Assembly (NCBI GenBank): GCA_964535825.1
Contig: CAZHUC010000002.1
Span: forward strand, 248,001 to 312,000
DNA: 64,000 nucleotides
Direction of reading: 5' to 3'
Source of the DNA: CAZAQK01 sp964535825
Lineage (GTDB): Bacteria; Pseudomonadota; Alphaproteobacteria; Rickettsiales; SXRF01
How positions within the stretch are numbered: position 1 is the first letter of the stretch; each line of letters opens with the position of its first letter. Of the stretch, positions 17,278-26,591 are shown one piece after another. Below the pieces are notes generated by a model that was not told the origin of the DNA, did no database searches, and saw nothing but the letters and a program-made list of their open reading frames with translations. The translations under genes were made by a program, and so were the position numbers.

Positions 17278-19023
17278 TTACTGCGCCTGAGTGGAGGTGC
17301 TGCGCGCACGCGCTGAATAACGCGACGGCGGAAGCATTTTCACTTCACGCAGGATCTGCGGTGATGGTAATGCACCCGCAGCAGGCTTCGCCTCTTCAAG
17401 CATTTCTGCTTCTTCAGCTTCTGCCACTTGCGGTGCTTCTTTCACCATTGCATCCGGCATCTGTACCATTGGTTGTGCAGGCGTTACTACTGGCTGCGCC
17501 ACCATTGGCTGCAACGGTGCAGGTTCTGGCCTCTGTACGACAGGCGCTGGCATTTCTTGCGCTGCTTCTTCCTGCATATCTGCATTCAGTTCAGACTCCG
17601 GCTTCTTTGCTTCAGCCGAGAATATCCGCCAACCTTCCCACCAGCGGTTCTGGCGTGTCTGTTCTGCCGCTGTCATACTTTCCTGGGAAGGTTCTTCTTC
17701 AGCCATTGCTTTCTGCGTAAAGGTCTCTTCTGCTTTTACTGGTTCGGCTGGCTGCATTACAGCTGATTCCATTTTCACAGGAACATCATCCGGTGCGGCC
17801 ACAGGAGCAACACTTGCATGGCCAAGCAACACTTCACCTTCAGCCTGTGGTGGTGCTGTCTTTGCTACAACAGGTGCAGTGACCACAGGTTCTGCCACGA
17901 TCGGTTTCACTGCTTTTGGCTGCGCGATCTCAACCGGTACAGTTGCTTCAACACCAGACGGTTCGCTGAACAGATCATATTTATCCTGCTGCGCCTGCAT
18001 GTGTTCAGACTGCATTGCTTCCATAGCATTCTGCTTGTCGTCGCGTAACTCGGAGAAACGCTCTGGTGTTTGTGGCACGGATGCCAATTTTGGATACGCC
18101 ATATCATCAGCGCTCATATCATCACCGGACTGTTCTGCCTGATCATCAGATGAGAAGGTATTTTCGATACGGGTGAAGGTACGCTCAAACCAATTTGGTT
18201 TTTTGCGGGATTCACTCACTTCAACCGGCGGCAATGTTACCGCGTCTTCATCGACTTCTACAGGTTGCGCATGGAAGGTCACATGCTCTTCCGGCAATGT
18301 ATGCATTACAGGTTCAGCCTGCGGCTGCAATGGTGGGGCTGGCATGAAGGTCGTCTGTGCCGGTGCTTGTTTCTCGGCCTGCATCCAAGGTGCTGGCTCT
18401 GGCTTCATTTCAACAGGCTTCACCGATTCAACCACTGGCATAGCAGCTGGCTGCGACGCGGCGTTATTATCCGACATTGGCGCTAAAGGCTGTACCGGTG
18501 CATACTGATTATCCAGAAGTGGCTTGCGTGGAGTACCGCGTAATTTCTCTACTTCGGTAGGTTCACGTTTTGTTCCAAAAAGGCGTGTGAAGAAATTCTC
18601 CTCACCTGCGGTATCTTTTGATGTGACCTGATTTGACTGCGCAGGTGCAGCAGCTACTTCCGGTTTTTTAGGTTCAACACTGTTGCCTTCATTATCGAAA
18701 TAATCGAACGGACTTTCTTCAAATGTCGGCGCGCGCTTTGCGGTTTCTGCTTTTGGCGCTTCCATTTCAGCTTCTGGTTTCATCGCCTGTTTTCTTTCGT
18801 ACACCACCGGATTATCGGATGGGGTCACCACTTCAGGTGCAGGCATGTAGCGCGGGTTGAGCGCAGGCGGGCGTTTACCACCAACTACAACCTGATCTTC
18901 ACGATCGTTGGTCCAGTCATCCAGTAAGGATTTGGCTGAAGTGCAGGCGCTAAGCGCCGCAGTTGCTGATACGCTGGTGAGCAGTACAATAACGAGTTTG
19001 CGAGATGAACCATGCTTTTTCAT
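17278..19023 (-). CDS. Long low-complexity Pro/Ala/Glu-rich lipoprotein
   Basis: The ATG at 19023 gives 581 residues beginning MKKHGSSRKLVIVLL with a lipobox ALSAC (Cys27). A 24-residue upstream extension of the open frame precedes the signal peptide and is unlikely to be translated. Almost the entire mature protein is disordered: repeated segments of Pro, Ala, Val, Glu and Gln, many of the form QP-x-V/A-x-P, with short basic islands and no globular domain I can recognise. It may be an envelope-spanning or spacer lipoprotein. The first gene of a run leading into alaC, it is transcribed divergently from phaC. Confidence 0.75.
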   Translation of the reverse strand: MKKHGSSRKLVIVLLTSVSATAALSACTSAKSLLDDWTNDREDQVVVGGKRPPALNPRYMPAPEVVTPSDNPVVYERKQAMKPEAEMEAPKAETAKRAPTFEESPFDYFDNEGNSVEPKKPEVAAAPAQSNQVTSKDTAGEENFFTRLFGTKREPTEVEKLRGTPRKPLLDNQYAPVQPLAPMSDNNAASQPAAMPVVESVKPVEMKPEPAPWMQAEKQAPAQTTFMPAPPLQPQAEPVMHTLPEEHVTFHAQPVEVDEDAVTLPPVEVSESRKKPNWFERTFTRIENTFSSDDQAEQSGDDMSADDMAYPKLASVPQTPERFSELRDDKQNAMEAMQSEHMQAQQDKYDLFSEPSGVEATVPVEIAQPKAVKPIVAEPVVTAPVVAKTAPPQAEGEVLLGHASVAPVAAPDDVPVKMESAVMQPAEPVKAEETFTQKAMAEEEPSQESMTAAEQTRQNRWWEGWRIFSAEAKKPESELNADMQEEAAQEMPAPVVQRPEPAPLQPMVAQPVVTPAQPMVQMPDAMVKEAPQVAEAEEAEMLEEAKPAAGALPSPQILREVKMLPPSRYSARARSTSTQAQ

Positions 19024-19178
19024 AAATACCCAATATAAAACGTAAGAAATTAATAACCCAAAATACTTGCTGACCGTTCCAAGGCTTATAGGCAAAAAAA
19101 CCTATACCCAGCTTGGCATAAAAGGTATATCTTAGCGCACCATAGAGTGCAATCACCTTATTTCCGATCGGCAAGCAA

Positions 19179-21002
19179 ATGCGCAAGACCAGTTCCCGCT
19201 CTTCCACAGCATCCGAGGCACAAAGCTTCGATTCGCAGGAATTTGCCCAGAATATGGCTCAGGCCGCCGGTCATTGCCAGAAGATATTGCAGGAATTCAT
19301 GGCACGGCAGGCGCAGGATATGCCCAATCTGCCGATCGACCCCTTCAATCTTGGGGATGCCTTCATGGAGCTTTTTACCCGCCTGATGAGCGACCCCTCC
19401 AAGCTTTGGGAAAAGCAGCTGGAGCTCTGGCAGGATTATCTGGATCTTTGGCAGGCGACTACCAATAAGATGCTGGGAGAACAAGAAAAACCCATCATCG
19501 AGCCAGACCCCAAGGATCGCCGTTTCCGCGATGAGGCATGGCAGGAAAACACCATATTCGATTTTATCAAGCAATCTTATCTGCTTACCTCGCGCTGGCT
19601 GCAACATTCCGTGCAGGACATGTCCGAGACCATGACCCCGCAAATGGCAAAAAAGCTAGATTTCTATACCAGACAGTTCGTGGATGCCATGTCGCCCAGC
19701 AACTTCCTGATGACCAACCCTGAAGTGCTTAAGGCAACGCTTGAATCCAAAGGAGAGAACCTTGTTAAGGGGCTTGAGAACATGCTGGAAGATCTGGAGC
19801 GTGGCAAAGGCACACTGCGCATCAGCATGACCGACTTCAGTGCGTTCAAGATCGGCAAGAATCTGGCGATCACTCCCGGCAAGGTGGTATTCCAGAACGA
19901 CCTTATCCAGCTCATTCAATATGAGCCAGCCACCAAGAATGTGTTTAAAACACCGCTGCTTATTGTGCCAGCGTGGATCAATAAGTTCTATATTCTAGAC
20001 CTTCAGCCAGAGAATTCTGCTGTGAAGTGGCTGGTTGAGCAGGGGCATACTGTATTCATGATCTCATGGGTGAACCCGGATGAACATCTGAGCAAGAAAT
20101 CATTCGAGGATTACATGAAGGAAGGCCCACTGGCCGCCATGGATGCCATCGAAGAGATCACGGGTGAACCCACGGTAAATATTGCGGGCTACTGCCTTGG
20201 CGGAACGCTGGTTGCCACCACACTGGCATGGCTTGCTGCAAAGAAAATGGAGCATCGCATCGCATCGGCCACCTATCTTACCACCATGGTCGATTTTACC
20301 GAAGCAGGTGAGCTTTCCGTGTTCATTGATGATGAGCAGATAGCATCGCTGGAAGCGCGTATGTCGCAGACGGGATATCTTGAAGGCAGCGAGATGTCCA
20401 CCACCTTCAGCATGCTGCGCGCGAATGATCTGATCTGGTCATTCGTGGTGAATAATTATCTGCTCGGCAAAGATCCTTTCCCGTTCGACCTTCTATACTG
20501 GAATGCCGATTCCACGCGCATGCCGGCTGCCATGCATAGTTTTTATCTGCGCAACATGTACCAGAAGAACCTGCTTGCGAAATCAAATGCTCTGACACTT
20601 GGTGGCAAGACCATCGATCTCAAACGTATCACCACGCCATCCTTCATCCTCGCCTGCCGTGAAGATCATATTGCGCCGTGGAAATCCACTTACGCGGCCA
20701 CACAACTTTACAGCGGCGATGTGGAGTTCGTGCTGGCAGCTTCTGGCCACATCGCTGGCGTTATCAACCCACCGGCCAAACAAAAATACAGCCATTGGGT
20801 ATGGGAGAAAAAATCATCACTCCCGGCAACACCGGATGAGTGGTTCAGTGGCGCAACTGAAAAGCCCGGCTCATGGTGGCCACACTGGGTTAAGTGGCAT
20901 GAGCAATTCACTGGTGGCAAAGTGCCTGCACGAAAAATTGGCGGAGGCTCACTCAAGCCACTGGAAGATGCGCCGGGAAGTTTTGTTAAAGTGATGGATT
21001 AA
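19179..21002 (+). CDS. phaC: Class I polyhydroxyalkanoate synthase
   Basis: PhaC polymerises hydroxyacyl-CoA into storage polyester on granule surfaces. The 607-residue length fits a class I enzyme working alone. The lipase-like box GYCLGG holds the nucleophile Cys339; the other triad members are Asp496 in REDHIAPW and His524 in ASGHIAGV. The N-terminal 100 residues carry the class I helical domain (DPFNLGDAFMELFTRLM). No phaA, phaB or phaR is nearby. The 3' end overlaps the convergent histidine-rich gene by 17 nt. Confidence 0.96.
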   Translation: MRKTSSRSSTASEAQSFDSQEFAQNMAQAAGHCQKILQEFMARQAQDMPNLPIDPFNLGDAFMELFTRLMSDPSKLWEKQLELWQDYLDLWQATTNKMLGEQEKPIIEPDPKDRRFRDEAWQENTIFDFIKQSYLLTSRWLQHSVQDMSETMTPQMAKKLDFYTRQFVDAMSPSNFLMTNPEVLKATLESKGENLVKGLENMLEDLERGKGTLRISMTDFSAFKIGKNLAITPGKVVFQNDLIQLIQYEPATKNVFKTPLLIVPAWINKFYILDLQPENSAVKWLVEQGHTVFMISWVNPDEHLSKKSFEDYMKEGPLAAMDAIEEITGEPTVNIAGYCLGGTLVATTLAWLAAKKMEHRIASATYLTTMVDFTEAGELSVFIDDEQIASLEARMSQTGYLEGSEMSTTFSMLRANDLIWSFVVNNYLLGKDPFPFDLLYWNADSTRMPAAMHSFYLRNMYQKNLLAKSNALTLGGKTIDLKRITTPSFILACREDHIAPWKSTYAATQLYSGDVEFVLAASGHIAGVINPPAKQKYSHWVWEKKSSLPATPDEWFSGATEKPGSWWPHWVKWHEQFTGGKVPARKIGGGSLKPLEDAPGSFVKVMD

Positions 21003-21825
21003 TATCACCCTGCTGTTGCAGCCGTGCCTGCCAGTAACCTTCCTTGAATTGTTCCTGTTTCTTTTCCATCGCATCCACATCTTTCTCACGCACACCGAAC
21101 CATGAGCTTATGGTTTTCGTTGCGGGCAAAAACACATGCCTGCTGGTCGTACTGTCCCATGCGCGTGCTGCCCCCGGAAATACACCACGCATACCAACCA
21201 CAAGTCCTGCACTTATCCCTGCACCGGCTGCCTTACCTGCAAGCATATGCGAGATGGGGGCGTGACTGCCCATCAGCTTCTGTGTGGCCAGGTTGATGGT
21301 AATGGATGATGCGGTCCACAGCAACGCTTGAGGCAAGTGGCCGATCTCATAGCGATAAAGATCAGCTGCAAATTGCTTGGCCTCATCAGAATCTGTAGCG
21401 AGATGATGCCGCACAGCCCAATGCCTTGATGCGCGTGCTGCGCCGCTTTTAAAGAAGTCGCCAAGCACAGGTTCAAGCGCATTTGCCATACCATGCATGA
21501 GCGATGGGGCAAAATACTGAAATGCAGCCATAACCGGTACTGCACCAAAATCACCTGCCAGCTCCCCGGCCCACCAATGACTCAGCTTCGCATGGTGATG
21601 TTCGTGGTGGTCATGGTCATAATCGTGATGATGGTGATCGTGTGCATGGTCATGCCCGCACCCGATGGAAAATTTTTTGCCCAGATAGTCCTGTGTCCAT
21701 TTACCTACAAATGGATCAATAAAATCAGTGACCGTGCACGCAATGGCATGGTTTACTGTATAGGCAATATCCTCTGATCGTGAGTCCTGAGGGCTTACGG
21801 GTTGTATCGACTGAATTTTATCCAT
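20986..21825 (-). CDS. Histidine-rich protein divergent from zur
   Basis: The 279-residue product has a cluster of 13 histidines between residues 58 and 78, interspersed with Asp, typical of zinc-binding stretches in metal transporters and chaperones. After it, hydrophobic stretches (about 90-110, 170-190, 200-225) alternate with amphipathic ones; membrane association is possible but not certain. No family is recognised. A Zur-type palindrome lies 4 nt before the start codon, so expression is probably repressed when zinc is plentiful. No clear Shine-Dalgarno is visible, and the operator leaves no room for one, so the mRNA may be leaderless. A role in zinc acquisition or storage is inferred from histidines plus operator. 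Confidence 0.75.
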   Translation of the reverse strand: MDKIQSIQPVSPQDSRSEDIAYTVNHAIACTVTDFIDPFVGKWTQDYLGKKFSIGCGHDHAHDHHHHDYDHDHHEHHHAKLSHWWAGELAGDFGAVPVMAAFQYFAPSLMHGMANALEPVLGDFFKSGAARASRHWAVRHHLATDSDEAKQFAADLYRYEIGHLPQALLWTASSITINLATQKLMGSHAPISHMLAGKAAGAGISAGLVVGMRGVFPGAARAWDSTTSRHVFLPATKTISSWFGVREKDVDAMEKKQEQFKEGYWQARLQQQGDINPSL

Positions 21826-21829
21826 ATGT

Positions 21830-21852
21830 CATTTGTTATAATATAACAAATG
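21830..21852. promoter_or_regulatory. Zur box (23-bp palindrome)
   Basis: CATTTGTTATA (21830-21840) and TATAACAAATG (21842-21852) are perfect inverted copies around a single A. The core TGTTATAATATAACA matches the Zur operator core TGTTATANTATAACA known from proteobacteria. It lies between the divergent histidine-rich gene and the zur gene, where it can repress the former and possibly autoregulate the latter. Confidence 0.88.
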
Positions 21853-21918
21853 TAGTATCGGATTTTATGGTTGTTTGTAAAGCTATAATTTTGCTATATT
21901 TTTCTAGGAGATAACCAT

Positions 21919-22317
21919 ATGGCTCGCCCTTCAAAACATGAAATTCCACCGGCTGAGATGATCTTAAAGGCGCTTCGCAGATCGAAGACGCCGCTGAGTG
22001 CCTATCAGATATTGGAGACCATCAAGAAGTTCGGCGTTAAAAGCCCGCCTATCGTTTACCGGGCGCTGTCACTTCTGCAAAAGAATGGAGACATCCATCG
22101 CATCGAACATCTGAACGCCTATGTGGCGTGTGATTGCGAGGCAGCACATACACATGAACTCTCAGTACTTACGGTGTGCAAGGCCTGTAAGTCTGTGCAC
22201 GAATTACACGATCACGCGGTGATACATCATCTTGAAGCACTCAGAAAAAAAGGCGTTAACATTCCGCCCGGCGCAGTGATGGAAATACCTGTGCTATGTA
22301 AAGAGTGCGCTGACTAA
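21919..22317 (+). CDS. zur: Fur-family zinc uptake regulator (Zur)
   Basis: This 132-residue Fur-family repressor has a winged-helix N-terminal domain (about residues 12-70, recognition helix near SPPIVYRALSLL) and a metal-binding C-terminal domain with structural-zinc pairs Cys87/Cys90 and Cys127/Cys130. The short length and the adjacent Zur box, rather than a Fur box, support Zur. An AGGAG ribosome-binding site sits 8 nt before the ATG; a candidate promoter is TTGTTT (21871-21876) and TATATT (21895-21900) with an 18-bp spacer. Its stop shares 4 nt with the convergent surA stop. No znuABC transporter genes are in the window. Confidence 0.9.
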   Translation: MARPSKHEIPPAEMILKALRRSKTPLSAYQILETIKKFGVKSPPIVYRALSLLQKNGDIHRIEHLNAYVACDCEAAHTHELSVLTVCKACKSVHELHDHAVIHHLEALRKKGVNIPPGAVMEIPVLCKECAD

Positions 22318-23591
22318 TTTCGTATCTCAACGAAGGCTTCGCGGCGCAGGTTGCGCATATATTTTTCTGCCTCAAGCGCCATCTTCTGCTGGAATAGCAC
22401 ATTCGCCAGCTGTTCCTTGTCATCAGCAATATCCGGCGCTTCACCCCTGCCGCACAGCATATAAAGCCTGATACCTTCCGAGCTGGCGAACGGGGTGGAA
22501 ATATCGCCTACCTTGAGGTTATCTGCAATGATCTTGACCGCAGGCGCAAGGGCCGAAAGGCGATTACTGGTGAGTTTCACCTCAATATCAAAATCACCGA
22601 GGTTATCAATGCTTGCGATACCTTCTTCCTTACAGCTGCCAGGATTCTTAGCCACTTCCTCGCCGATCTGCAGCAGCACATCGGCCTCTTTTGGTGATGC
22701 ATCATTCTTGAGTCTCAGCAGTATCTCTTTAAGCTGCACTTCCTCTTCCTTAGGTGTAGCTTTTTCCAATGAGCGTGTGTCATATACTTTGATAATCGTA
22801 TAGCCGTCATTGGTACGGATGGGCGCACTTATCATGCCGCTTTGGGCATTTTTAAGTGCCCGGCCAATAGCGGGATCAAGCTGCTCAGGCTTAACCCAGA
22901 ATGATTCCGGCTTGCCACCGATACCAGAGAACTGGCGATACACTTCTTCAAAACTTGCACCACCGCGTATCTCGCCGCTGAGTTTCTGTGCAAGCTGCTT
23001 GATCTCAGGATCACGGCCCGGCTTGTCGACTGATAACACCAGCGCCGCTATGCGAAGCTCCTGCTTCACATCAGGCTTAGGCAATTTGATATGCGCAAGC
23101 TTAACTTCTTCATCGCTGATCTTCACATGGGGGCGTACCTTGCGTGACATCAGCGCACTCCACGCCAGTTGTGCTTTCACCTGCTGGGTGAAGGTTTCTG
23201 CTGGCACGTTGTTATTGGCAAGCATCCTTGCGATAGCACCATCTGACATATTGCGCTGCTTTTCAATGCCCTTGATCGCCCGCGCCACTTCCTCATCCGA
23301 GATATTTATTTTATTCGCTTCAGCATTCTTTAATTGAAGCCTTTCATCGATCAGTGCGCGGATGATCTGCGGGCGGATACCCTGCCGCACTTCCGCTGTG
23401 TTGGAAAGGCTGGTGGTGGCGATAACGAATTTGATACGGCTATTGACGTCGTAGGTGGAGATCACCTCTTCACCCACCACTGCTTCGATATCGAGACCAA
23501 GCGCAGATACGCCTTGTTTCTGTGCATAGGCAGGGCTTGCCACAAGCAGGCCTGAGGAGATAAGTGCAAGGATATAAGGGCGAAGGTTCAT
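22314..23591 (-). CDS. surA: SurA-type periplasmic peptidyl-prolyl isomerase/chaperone
   Basis: SurA escorts outer-membrane proteins through the periplasm to the Bam complex. The 425-residue protein has a signal peptide cleaved near SPAYA-QKQG, an N-terminal SurA chaperone domain (EAVVGEEVISTYDVNSRIKF, about 35-160) and one parvulin domain (about 175-285, with GGASFEEVYRQFS and LKNAQSGMISAPIRTNDGYTII-type elements). The C-terminal helix follows. It lies one nucleotide after lptD, the usual alphaproteobacterial lptD-surA order, although pdxA and rsmA do not follow here. Confidence 0.92.
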   Translation of the reverse strand: MNLRPYILALISSGLLVASPAYAQKQGVSALGLDIEAVVGEEVISTYDVNSRIKFVIATTSLSNTAEVRQGIRPQIIRALIDERLQLKNAEANKINISDEEVARAIKGIEKQRNMSDGAIARMLANNNVPAETFTQQVKAQLAWSALMSRKVRPHVKISDEEVKLAHIKLPKPDVKQELRIAALVLSVDKPGRDPEIKQLAQKLSGEIRGGASFEEVYRQFSGIGGKPESFWVKPEQLDPAIGRALKNAQSGMISAPIRTNDGYTIIKVYDTRSLEKATPKEEEVQLKEILLRLKNDASPKEADVLLQIGEEVAKNPGSCKEEGIASIDNLGDFDIEVKLTSNRLSALAPAVKIIADNLKVGDISTPFASSEGIRLYMLCGRGEAPDIADDKEQLANVLFQQKMALEAEKYMRNLRREAFVEIRN

Positions 23592-23592
23592 A

Positions 23593-25812
23593 TCAGTTCA
23601 AATTCTTGAATGCGATCCTGAATAAAAAGGTGGTGGTTGGCTCAATGTCACGGTCACGGGTAAAGTCCTTACCTACAATGCCGCTTACCATCGTGCATTC
23701 ATCGGTATATGTCAAACCTGTGTTCATGGAAACGAACTCATCGGTCTGCAGATCATGGTTAGCAGAGGTATTCCATGCCCATTGACGGGTCAGATTGACG
23801 GTGGCCGTACCGGCAACCTGTTCTTTTGTAGCAAGAACCGGATCATTTTGCAGTGACAGATACGACGCGGTGAACGCCACCGGATAATAGTTGAATCCGG
23901 CATCTATCTCATTACGTTTCGGAGTGAATTCATCTTTATCCAGCCGGAAGCGATACGCCATATTGAACGGCCAGGCAGAAATACCTATCTTACCCACATA
24001 ATCAGAGAAATGGCTGACCGACTCGTTCGAGAACGGGAATGCAAGATCCCTCTCCAGCCGGTAATGCTGGCCGAACAACCAGTCTATGTATTTATCGGAT
24101 AGGAACTGCGCCTGCCCGCGCAGACCATAGCTGACGCGCGGCCCACTCTCGATACGGTCATATCCGGCGAATCGGTTGGGAGAGAACAGGTTGGTATCGG
24201 TGAATTCCGGCACAAGGCTGTCTTCGTTCGGTATCTCTTCAGAGTTACCACCGATAGGGCTGACCGTTGCACTGACGATCGGCTCAAGCAGCAGGCTTGA
24301 GGTCTCACCCTGATTCATGAACGGATAGCGCCAGATAGCGGTGGCTTCCGGAACAAGCCTTCCGGTCGTTCCTTCAAAACGTTCGCCGCTGGAGAACACA
24401 ACATCTTCAACTGAGTACACATCACCACGGATACTGGAGATGAATTCAATGACCTGTCCATCATCGGTTATGTAAGGTAATTTCCAACCCATGGTGGCTG
24501 ATGCACGGCGGCTTTTAGCACCGGTATCCCGGTAAAGCACCATGGTATTGGCATCGAACGTCACGCGGGAATTATAAATGCCGGGGTCGCTCTGGTAGGT
24601 GAGGTCAGCAAGCGGCATCACGGTCGGAGTGGTCTTTGAATCAGAATCGGCGGTCAGCCCCTGAAACGCCAGGGCGCGTACCGCACCATAGGTACGGTCA
24701 TTATCACCGATAAAATTATATCCTTCCGCGAACACGTTGGAGGTAAGCAATGTGTCATGGCTGAAATTATAGCGGCGCAGGTAAGTGTCATCGGTGGCGC
24801 GATGCACATCGAAACCCCATTTATAATTTTCATCAATATCGAAATAGCCGGTGGCATCAATATTACCGCGCAGCGTTTTACCGGTGGTGCGGAAACCAAG
24901 CGCATCGCGATCCGACGGGTTGGTGATACTGCCGTTCAGGCGATACTGCCCATAATCAAGCTTTTGGCGATATTCACCTGCCATCACCAACCCTTCCAGC
25001 GTGGTGTATATGGGGGTTATGGTCGCGTCTTTGTCGGGTGCAAGTGCAATATATACCGGTACTTTCATCACCGAGCCAAGGTTCGTGGAATGCTCATATT
25101 CCGGGATAAGTATGCCGCTATGGTTGTCGGCATTAGGTGTTGGATGCGAGAAATGCGGCATGTAAAATACCGGTATGCCGTAGGTCTCGAAATAGGCGTT
25201 CTTGTAGGTTACCTGCTGCTCATTCTCATCCACACGGATCTTATCGGCAGACATCTGCCACATCGGGCTTTTAGCTGACGTTCCGTCAGAACATATTTTG
25301 CAAGGAGAATACACCGCTTTTGTAAGCTCAAAATTATTCTCGTCGATACGGCGGGCACGACTTGCCACAAACAAGGAATTATCCGCAAGACGTGCCTTGA
25401 ACTGATTGATGACACCGGTCTTCATGTCATTTTTCAGCTCCACCTCATCGGCGAAATACACATTGCCGCTGGCTTCGAGCAAACTCACATTGCCGCGTGC
25501 GGTCAGGCGATTGATGGTTTGCTCATAGATAAGCTGGTCAGCGATGAGTATGGCCTCGCCCTGCATGACCTCAACATTGCCCGATGCAACAACAACCGAT
25601 GACTCATGGTCATAATCGATCTGTTCCGCTTCAAGCAGAAGCGGCTGGTCCGGCCTTACGCCCGGGTCGACCTGTACGCGTGACTTCTGGAATCCCTGCC
25701 CCGGCTCTACCTTGAATTGAAGGCCTTCGGCGTGTGCAAGTCCCACCGTTGCCAGCACGGCAAACGGAACAAACAGTAACCTTCTACGATGCAACTTTAT
25801 TGATGCGGTCAC
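23593..25812 (-). CDS. lptD: LPS-assembly protein LptD
   Basis: LptD is the outer-membrane barrel that, with LptE, inserts LPS in the outer leaflet. The N-terminal OstA domain (about 45-160: LLLEAEQIDYDHESSVVVASG and ANGNV-type repeats) precedes a long LptD barrel domain, with the characteristic YFETYGIPVFYMPHFSHP and SGILIPEYEHSTNLG segments. The start is uncertain: a TTG at 25851 lies inside petC, while GTG 25812 follows a GGAGAAGG sequence, avoids the overlap and leaves a normal signal peptide (RRRLLFVPFAVLATVGLAHA). This start gives 739 residues. Its partner lptE is 28 kb away. Confidence 0.93.
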   Translation of the reverse strand: MTASIKLHRRRLLFVPFAVLATVGLAHAEGLQFKVEPGQGFQKSRVQVDPGVRPDQPLLLEAEQIDYDHESSVVVASGNVEVMQGEAILIADQLIYEQTINRLTARGNVSLLEASGNVYFADEVELKNDMKTGVINQFKARLADNSLFVASRARRIDENNFELTKAVYSPCKICSDGTSAKSPMWQMSADKIRVDENEQQVTYKNAYFETYGIPVFYMPHFSHPTPNADNHSGILIPEYEHSTNLGSVMKVPVYIALAPDKDATITPIYTTLEGLVMAGEYRQKLDYGQYRLNGSITNPSDRDALGFRTTGKTLRGNIDATGYFDIDENYKWGFDVHRATDDTYLRRYNFSHDTLLTSNVFAEGYNFIGDNDRTYGAVRALAFQGLTADSDSKTTPTVMPLADLTYQSDPGIYNSRVTFDANTMVLYRDTGAKSRRASATMGWKLPYITDDGQVIEFISSIRGDVYSVEDVVFSSGERFEGTTGRLVPEATAIWRYPFMNQGETSSLLLEPIVSATVSPIGGNSEEIPNEDSLVPEFTDTNLFSPNRFAGYDRIESGPRVSYGLRGQAQFLSDKYIDWLFGQHYRLERDLAFPFSNESVSHFSDYVGKIGISAWPFNMAYRFRLDKDEFTPKRNEIDAGFNYYPVAFTASYLSLQNDPVLATKEQVAGTATVNLTRQWAWNTSANHDLQTDEFVSMNTGLTYTDECTMVSGIVGKDFTRDRDIEPTTTFLFRIAFKNLN

Positions 25813-25816
25813 GCCT

Positions 25817-26581
25817 TCAGTGAATCCTTCTCCATATATTGCGTTTTGCAATATACAAGAAGATGGTCATGATGGCGAGATAGATAAGCACTTTAATGCC
25901 CATCTGTTTACGAGCTTCCATTTCCGGCTCGGCTGCCCATTGCAGGAAGTTCACCACATCGCGTGACATTTGGTCCACAGAAGCTTCCGTACCATCTTCA
26001 TAACTCACCTGACCTTCAGAGATCGGCGCAGGCATGGCAATATTACCACTTGGGAAATATGGGTTATAATGCATACCTTCTGGCACTTGATGATGTTCAG
26101 GCACTTCCTGTCCATAACCGATCAGCAGGGAATAAAGATAGTTCGCACCATCCGGACGCGCCTTCACGATGAGGCTCAGATCAGGAGGATATGCGCCATT
26201 CTGGGCGGCACGCGCTGCATTCTCATTCGCGTAGGGCGACGGGAAATAATCGGACGGTTTGCCAGCACGTTCGAACATCTCGCCGTCATCACCCGGACCA
26301 TCTTTGACAGAATAGCTGGCAGCCAGTGCCTTGATCTCCGCTTCAGAGAAGCCGATGTCAGCAAGGTTACGGAAAGCGATACGGGAAATACCATGGCACG
26401 CTGAACATACTTCCTTGTAAACCTGGAAGCCGCGCTGCGCAGATTGTTTATCAACTTTGCCGAACACACCATCAAATGACCAATGTGCCTGAAGTGGTTT
26501 TTTCTGGTCGCCGGACGCAACCGCGATACCTGCCCCACCAAGCACAGCCACCACAGAGAACAATAACGTAATTTTTTTCAT
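25817..26581 (-). CDS. petC: Cytochrome c1 of the bc1 complex
   Basis: This is the haem c subunit that passes electrons from the Rieske protein to cytochrome c. From ATG 26581 (AGAGG ribosome-binding site 7 nt upstream) the product is 254 residues: signal peptide to about residue 23, haem motif CSACH at 59-63, the axial-methionine region PEGMHYNPYFPSGNIAMP, and a C-terminal membrane anchor (about 232-250) ending KRNIWRRIH. An in-frame extension of 27 residues upstream is basic and unlikely to be used. It is the third gene of petABC. Confidence 0.96.
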   Translation of the reverse strand: MKKITLLFSVVAVLGGAGIAVASGDQKKPLQAHWSFDGVFGKVDKQSAQRGFQVYKEVCSACHGISRIAFRNLADIGFSEAEIKALAASYSVKDGPGDDGEMFERAGKPSDYFPSPYANENAARAAQNGAYPPDLSLIVKARPDGANYLYSLLIGYGQEVPEHHQVPEGMHYNPYFPSGNIAMPAPISEGQVSYEDGTEASVDQMSRDVVNFLQWAAEPEMEARKQMGIKVLIYLAIMTIFLYIAKRNIWRRIH

Positions 26582-26591
26582 GGTGTGCCTC

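Noticed and set aside
19024..19095. Upstream extension of the Pro/Ala/Glu-rich lipoprotein
   Set aside because: It would place extra residues before the signal peptide; the ATG at 19023 fits the lipoprotein signal.
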